The notes below the pieces were generated by a model. The model searched no databases. It was given only the letters and a program-made list of their open reading frames with translations, and had not been told where the DNA came from. Shown here in pieces: positions 57,801 through 64,000 of a stretch of DNA of 64,000 nucleotides. How positions within the stretch are numbered: the stretch's first letter is position 1; each line of letters begins with the position of its first letter. The translations under genes and the position numbers were made by a program. The stretch is from Azolla caroliniana (lineage: Eukaryota; Polypodiophyta), in the NCBI GenBank assembly GCA_043228905.1, contig JBHGNT010000001.1, positions 35,464,001-35,528,000 of the forward strand, written 5' to 3'.

Positions 57801-58644
57801 CTAAAAATCGTTTACATATAAAATTCTTTTGAATATAAAGTTTAAATAGATTAATAGAAAACTGTATGTAGTCCACAATTATCATTACCAAGTTCAACTA
57901 AAAACACTTCCTCATGCATCTGTCGCAAACCTAAAATGGGGGACATGGCACAAAAAATTGCTTAATCCAGTTCTGCCATTGAACTTTGCTAGAGAATTAT
58001 CATTGTCAAGAAATATTGGTACCCCAATACAAAGTGAGTAATTTGAATAAAGCATCTCTGAAAATGTTTCGAAGAGGATAAGATTTTGGGAGCCATTTTA
58101 TAAAGCATCTCTCAAAGTCATTGATGTCAAAGAATGGCAAATCAAGATCAATCACCTCAGGATAACAAATGAATGACATCACAGATCAGATAAATGACTC
58201 GATTAGAATATCAACCATGATGACAAACACCATCTGATAACTGTTTCTAGGGAAATTTTCATTCAGACATACTGGCAATACTTATGATTGTATATAAGTG
58301 ATTCAAAAGGTAATGCAGCATTGCTACAAAGTCTATGCAATACTCAAATCTCTGCACATTGAATGCAGCTGTTGTAATATCAATTCATCCTGAATGCCCA
58401 AGTATACTAAATAAAAATCACCCAACGTGAGACTGCATTCTTTTTTCTTCATGTGAGAAAATATCTTTTTTATAAGGTCACAGGACTTTTTAGAATATCC
58501 AATAACACTTATTAATATCACTTCCAACTATTTTCCCTGATGCTCGTTCCTGCTATGACGAACCCATACAGCCTCTTCTTTTGCACAATACCAAATCATT
58601 GAGAATGGTGATAATCAGCATCACGCATACATTAAAATAATATT

Positions 58645-61600
58645 TCACATGAAATCTTCTTCCAATTCTTGGAGTGATTTCCCTTTGCTCGCAATATCCT
58701 TGTTAGATGTCATCTTCTCAGAAACCATTAATCCTTTGTAGCTCCTTATCTCAGCCTGCTTTTCCTTCTCCATTCGATCCATCTCATCCCTTCGTTTCTG
58801 AGAAGTTATAATATAAACTATAGCTTTATTTCCATAAAGCTAAAACAAGAAAGCAGAAAGGGAGAACAAAAGAAAAACTATTGCTACCTTGTCCTTCAAG
58901 ATAGCCTTTTTCTTAGCACGCTCAGCTGCATCATATGCTTCCCTTTCAGCTGTAAAAAAAATCATGATCAGAACTGCAGTTTCCTGTCTAATATAAACAT
59001 TGTATGAGTAAAATCTGCCTGCAACCGATAGATGCAAGCACAAATAAACAGAAGCTGAATGAAAAACATAATATCTCCCACCTATAAGTTAATCCAGTAT
59101 TGATATGGATTCAATTTGATTTAGTTATTCTAAAGCTACATGTATAGTCCAAGTTTCTGAACTATTAGAAGGTAAAAAAATAAACCATTATCAGAATAAC
59201 ATGCTAAGGCATAATGGGCCAGGTATTATTCTAGCATGTCATCTTACCACATTTTTATACATGTTATCATTTGTATCAATGAATAGTAGCCCTGTGTGTA
59301 TGTAGGACCCTGAATACATATATGTATGTAAGGACATTGAATATGTATGATCAATTTTAAAAGTCTCTCGTAGATTAATGGAACTTGTAACCATCTAGCT
59401 ACAGACACAATATTGACTACATATATGAAAGCATTGCTTTTATACAAAGATAAGAGACTTTCCTATCTCTATCCTTTCAGAATTCATCAAATGCATAGGC
59501 AATGCATAACATTGTGCATTCACAGAAATGTCTTGTTGCATATATTAAATCCCACCCTCCATTGTTCAAAAGAACTCCTTCATTGGATTTTTTGCACCTA
59601 GAAAACTTCCTCAAGCTTCAGACAAACAAGATCTGTTGATATACTTAATATAAATCAGGAGTCAAGTCCTGTTATTGCTTTTCTGTGAATATATAATCTC
59701 TGTCTTTCATAATTACTACTGAGATGTTTGAGAAATTCTTGACGAAATATTTTAACTGTTTTGAAAGCTTTATGCAGGTTTTCCAAAACCTTTTTCAAAT
59801 TCAGGATGCTATAAAATGTCGGTTAAGGTGATATGTTTCCATTCTATTAATCTACAATCCCACCTACTTCATATAAAACTGGACAATGTCAAGTCAACTT
59901 AGGCTTCTCCATAAGCCATGCGTATGTATCACACAGATGCATTGCATTAAATGCATGCTAAGAATTGGCAAAAAGCATGAAATCATGAAATAAAGACAAC
60001 TTAATTGTAGTCTTATCAAAAGTATTTCTTAATGATGGAAATAACTTAACAAAGAAACAGTGTACCTTTCAAGTCTGTTGTTCTTTCCACCTTTGTTTTA
60101 TTGAGTCTGTTTACAACTTCATTAATGCGCTTTTCCACTCTTACTGTTCGAACCTATAAAAGCATGTAACCATTGACCAAAAAACAACTAAAACTTAACC
60201 ACATTATTTGCTGAAGCAAACCAGCCAAGAAGCAACTAAATCTTGACCACCAAACCCCTTGAACAATTAAAATCCAGCAAAAGAATTTCAGAAAACAATA
60301 TGAACTACATTAGAAGACCTGCAGAAGGCCAGAACAGGTGATTATCATCAATATTTTAAGACGATCCTGGATTTTCTTCTAGAAACAATTCTGTATATAA
60401 TGAGAATGGAATTTTATACTACCTCGGCATATGAAAACCAATAATAGTAAGTGATGATGATAGTACTAACTCTCTCCATTTTCCTACTTTCTGTTGGTGA
60501 GGCTAATAATAGAAACTTTCTATATAGTTGATCATATCTCAGAAATAAACATGGAAGTTTTATCGATGGAGAGAGCATATGCCAATCAAGCTAAGGAAGG
60601 AAGGATCACACTCATCCACTTAGTTGAGTTGAGAAACTAGCTCTCAAAGCTCAGTATGGTCACTAATTATGGATCAATACGAGATTAAGATTAAAACTTA
60701 CAGAGAAGAAGAGCCTAAGGCAAAACTTGGAATTGAGCAATATTTGCCCACTTTCCTCATAAAATACGGCTTTTATATATGGATTTAGTTTCACGACACA
60801 TAGTGGACAATACAAGGTCTTTAGGCATGTCCATGGAAAATTAAAAAGGGATTCTCCTTTATGGGTCAGTTACTACAAGAAAACATGGAAAATATATAAA
60901 GCCATGCTTTTGTAAGTATTTGGCATGTATATGACTCAAATAGCTATCAAATGAGCATTTACTTGCCCGTATATTTAGGCAGCTCAAATTCATTAAGATG
61001 TGACAAATTTAATAGAAGAGAAAATTCCATCAAGTACGATGCATTTGTCGATGTAGTCAAAGCGATGGAGGAACCGCATGGGTGTCCAGATGGGAGCTTG
61101 GGCATCAGTCACCCGCCATTGCTAATTTTCCCATTAAAAATATACCATGATTTACATTACAAAATGAGCTGAACCCAGTTATTCATGTTTTACCAACACA
61201 CTTGTTTGCTTGAAATGCCGTGGACACTGAATAACACAAGATACTCGTGACTGTGCATGAAAAAGCGCAATAAGGGAAGGATCACTTACAAGTTTAGGAT
61301 TGTGAAATCCAACTTGGCCCACATCCATTGATGCTGTCTTTCTAAGATTGTACCAAGGTGTATAAACAACATCTACGTTATTTAATTTGTTACCTACAAT
61401 TTGAAACAAACGGACCAACCACTGATCATATTTTCGAGATAACTTACAGATCAACAAGTTTGATACTTCATTTGCTGTATCTAAAAGTACTTGAATATGT
61501 CTCACCTTGAATAGAGTTCGCCTTCACTAATTGAGCACAATCCTCCAGGAGTTCGGGAGTGATACTCTCGATTGTCTGGCCCTTTTGTAACCGAAGATAA

Positions 61601-62315
61601 ACATGTGCTGATGACAACTTATCCACGTGAAACCTAACAATAGAAAATCAAAATTTATTAGAATGTGTGAAAGAAAGAGGTACATCCCAAGCATCTTAAG
61701 GAGAAAGGAATAGATAGAAAAACAGAATAATATGCGTCACAATAAGCATTTATTTAACAGAGTTGTTATACCAAAGTCCATAGGACGTAAAGATACCACA
61801 AATAAGGATGATCACCATAAGAATAGAGACAAACAAAGAAAAAAAATGATTTTTGTTCCTAAAAACGTTTAGTTTGAATACATTTTAGGTCAAGGGCAAG
61901 ACTTGAGATGCATAAACATCTGATTCTAACGATAACAAGTGTAGAAGGCATAAAGATTCCACAACTAGGGATTAATGACTTGGACTTAATTGACTTTCTG
62001 GCCAATACGTTTTAGAAGGCATGGAATATACTACGATTGGCAAAAAAGTCCATTCAAGAAGCAAAAAGATACCAGATATCAAAATACGTATTGAAAATGA
62101 ATTCTTTCCGATACAATCGTACGTAGCACGAAGATGCCACAATTAGGGTGAATATCAAGACATGAGGTAAAAAAAAACAAGAGGACAGATAGAGAATCTT
62201 ACCAGATGTCTTCAGGGAGGCCATACTTGATAAGATCTTCGTTTTCGTGCTTGTCAAGACCCATGTAGATTATGAAGTCTCCTGCTTCAGGTCTGGCCTT
62301 GAAGTCGAACACCAT
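58645..62315 (-). CDS. CCDC25: CCDC25-like NFACT-R domain protein
   Basis: Six minus-strand exons: 62203-62315, 61506-61633, 61290-61393, 60066-60153, 58888-58949 and 58645-58797, in phase, giving 215 residues (animal CCDC25 is 208). The protein begins [19 protein letters not shown], then has [30 protein letters not shown] and [23 protein letters not shown], which form the NFACT-R (DUF814) domain over about residues 1-115. A charged coiled coil follows (about 118-195) and the protein ends EELEEDFM-like (LQELEEDFM). CCDC25 is conserved across eukaryotes; in mammals it was reported as a sensor of extracellular trap DNA, while the RQC-related NFACT-R domain suggests RNA or tRNA contact. The plant role is not known. 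The start is the only ATG before the conserved domain. Confidence 0.95.
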
Positions 62316-62619
62316 CGCTGCAGCAGAGGAAGAGGAAGTAGAGACCACAATTTCTTTTCTCTTTCTTCTATTCTTTCTTCTCTTCTTCCCTTCCCTTCTC
62401 TTCTCTTCAATATTTACAAATTTATCAAAATGCCCATATCTACGTCCTATAAAATCATTTGTTTATCTTGTAGTTGCTAGTGGGAAACCACCACGCCGGG
62501 TAGAAATCTACCAAGTATCGACTAGACACATAAGTTCTTAGAAACACGCAACGCAAAGAATGTATGTTTTTAAGTGATGCAGTTACAACCCCTAAGTTGT
62601 AGACAATCGAATAGAGATT

Positions 62620-63050
62620 ATCCAATGGATTGTTTGAAGACGCTAAATTCCTTTAGTTGATCTTAGCCAAAGATCTTACAATTATGGACTTGACTACCAA
62701 ACCATCTCCTCACCCTATTCAAGAAACCCAACAGGTTGCTCCATGAACAACTTCTCCTCGTGGTCACCGTAAAGAAACACAACTTTCACATCCATTTGCT
62801 CAAAACTCTATGTCCTCATTGGCCATGATTGCAAGCACGCCTAGAATGACTTCATTTTCACAGTTGGGATAATATTTTGTAAAATTTGATCCGTAAAGAA
62901 ACACAACTTTCACATCCATTTGCTCAAAACTCTATGTCCTCATTGGCCATGATTGCAAGCACGCCTAGAATGACTTCATTTTCACAGTTGGGATAATATT
63001 TTGTAAAATTTGATCCTGTACCTTTGCTTGAATTTTTTTGGCGACGAGTG
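62620..63050 (-). pseudogene. decayed Ty1/copia reverse transcriptase fragment
   Basis: The minus strand shows the usual order of copia RT motifs in broken frames: a YKA-LVAK-like start, PTVKMKSF, VLAIMANED, EQMDVKVVFLYGDHEEKLFMEQPVGF, and a decayed KSLYGL-type block. Stop codons and at least one frameshift interrupt it. The family is a plant LTR retrotransposon; integrase, RNase H and LTRs are not visible. Part of it is duplicated in tandem. Confidence 0.85.
62767..63014. repeat. exact 124-bp tandem duplication
   Basis: Copy 1 is 62767-62890 and copy 2 is 62891-63014. Reading base by base I find no difference. The unit starts CCGTAAAGAAACAC and ends AAAATTTGAT and lies wholly inside the copia RT fragment. 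Confidence 0.95.
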
Positions 63051-63593
63051 AGCTTTATACATCAAGGCTAGGATGTTTGGAGAAAAAAAATGGCTATAAA
63101 TCAACGGTAATTTACAAATAAGTTATTGTATGTAGATAACGAGAATAATAATTCATGGAAAAGGGGGAACAATAATGTAAATAATAACATCTCCTAGCAT
63201 TTTAAATCTTGCAATTTGAGCATATTGCAAAAGTACTCATTCTTGTAGGCTAATGATGGATCCCTTAAGCAAACAACATTGATGTTAAGGTAGCCAACAA
63301 TGGCATTTTTTGACCCACCTAAACTATACAAAGAGGAGATTGGTGTCATTTCTAGGGGCCAATGACTTTACTTGAACCTAAAGGTAGGCAAGGAGCTCCT
63401 TGATTGATCTAATGTAAACATATGGTTTCGAAGGCGTACATGCCCCCGTCGTCCATTCTTAATCACACATAGGCTACCTCTCAATCTTCTTCTTCCTACT
63501 CGTACATAGTTGGGAATCGCTAGTGTTCATGTTATCCCCTCTATATCCATGTGTAATTGATTTCTAGCTTTCTAAGAAAGATTAAGGTTTCTT

Positions 63594-63614
63594 GTTGTGT
63601 GTGTGTGTGTGTGT
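63594..63614. repeat. (GT)n microsatellite
   Basis: About ten GT dinucleotides in gene-free DNA near the right end of the window. Confidence 0.9.
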
Positions 63615-64000
63615 GCTCTAAACCTTTTGTACCCACTGAGTTTATAACCTTGAAATAAATCTTAACTCGATGTTTTTGTAATTCCTAGAACTCTTAGAGG
63701 AAGTTTGTGCGTGTGCATTCTTTCTAAGGTATCAAATTATTTATTGGGTTTAATTTTTGGGATACAAATGTTTTAACTACAAAGCCATTTTGTAGTGCTT
63801 CTTCCTTTATAATATATTGCCTCGTTTTCACCATCTTGTCAAATAACATAAAAAGCCATGCATTCTTGTCATTTTTCCTTGATGGACCCACAACTTCGTG
63901 ACAATTGTTTGCATGTTTGTCCAAGTCTAGATTCAAGGGTTACAAGAGACAAGCTTACATTGGTTTGGTTAATACCTAATCCATAATTTTCGATGTAGGT

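Larger units (their letters stand above)
55806..58644. other. intergenic region between convergent genes, with repeats
   Basis: The first few hundred bases are likely 3'UTR of the CHCH gene. A weak third member of a dispersed repeat lies at about 56280-56415 and a segment duplication at 57431-57800. No coding sequence is supported. Confidence 0.5.
62316..64000. other. CCDC25-like promoter and retroelement-derived DNA
   Basis: 62316-62420 is a CT-rich leader of the minus-strand gene. A copia fragment occupies about 62620-63050. The final kilobase is AT-rich with a (GT)n tract at 63594-63614 and no supported gene. Confidence 0.5.

Overview
This is nuclear DNA from a flowering plant. The genes are split by many introns with plant-type splice sites, intergenic DNA is AT-rich and full of microsatellites, and every recognisable gene belongs to a family known from angiosperms. 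Several gene families point to plants directly: a RINGLET homeobox-DDT protein, a GH1 beta-glucosidase with the NEPNIF form of the acid/base motif, glyoxylate reductase 1, and a PLS-type PPR fragment. I cannot place it more finely. No operons, phage or CRISPR arrays are present. Gene models were built by hand: I joined exons at GT-AG sites (one GC-AG) and required reading phase to be kept at every junction.

Layout, left to right: 1-3317 is gene-poor, with a possible exon end at 1-120 and a probable 5'UTR at about 2740-2910. At 3318-4169 (+) lies a single-coding-exon hnRNP H/F-type two-RRM protein. At 5776-7997 (-) is the 20S proteasome beta-4 subunit PBD (4 exons). At 10304-16049 (+) is a 13-exon AP-2 mu locus that carries an in-frame stop, an in-frame N-terminal deletion and a lost native stop. 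At 18645-21338 (+) is a 6-exon Musashi-like, glycine-rich hnRNP. At 22918-31297 (-) is a 13-exon beta-glucosidase spanning 8.4 kb. At 32969-36577 (-) is an 8-exon glyoxylate/succinic semialdehyde reductase. A microsatellite-dense stretch at 39.4-42.2 kb leads into an 18-exon RLT gene at 42197-51578 (+). At 54428-55805 (+) is a twin-CX9C (CHCHD) protein, and at 58645-62315 (-) a 6-exon CCDC25-like protein. The right end holds a decayed Ty1/copia reverse transcriptase fragment.

The genes do not form a pathway. They are a normal run of housekeeping and developmental genes: protein turnover, endocytosis, RNA binding, glycoside hydrolysis, aldehyde detoxification, chromatin remodelling and mitochondrial protein structure. 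Between and inside them are local tandem repeats, segment duplications and dispersed repeats. I found no clear evidence of an undescribed multi-gene system. The observations most worth checking are the disrupted AP-2 mu gene, a phase-compatible possible cassette exon in RLT intron 14, the palindrome-bearing minisatellite near 22.2-22.4 kb, two dispersed repeat families, and an exact 124-bp tandem duplication inside the copia remnant.
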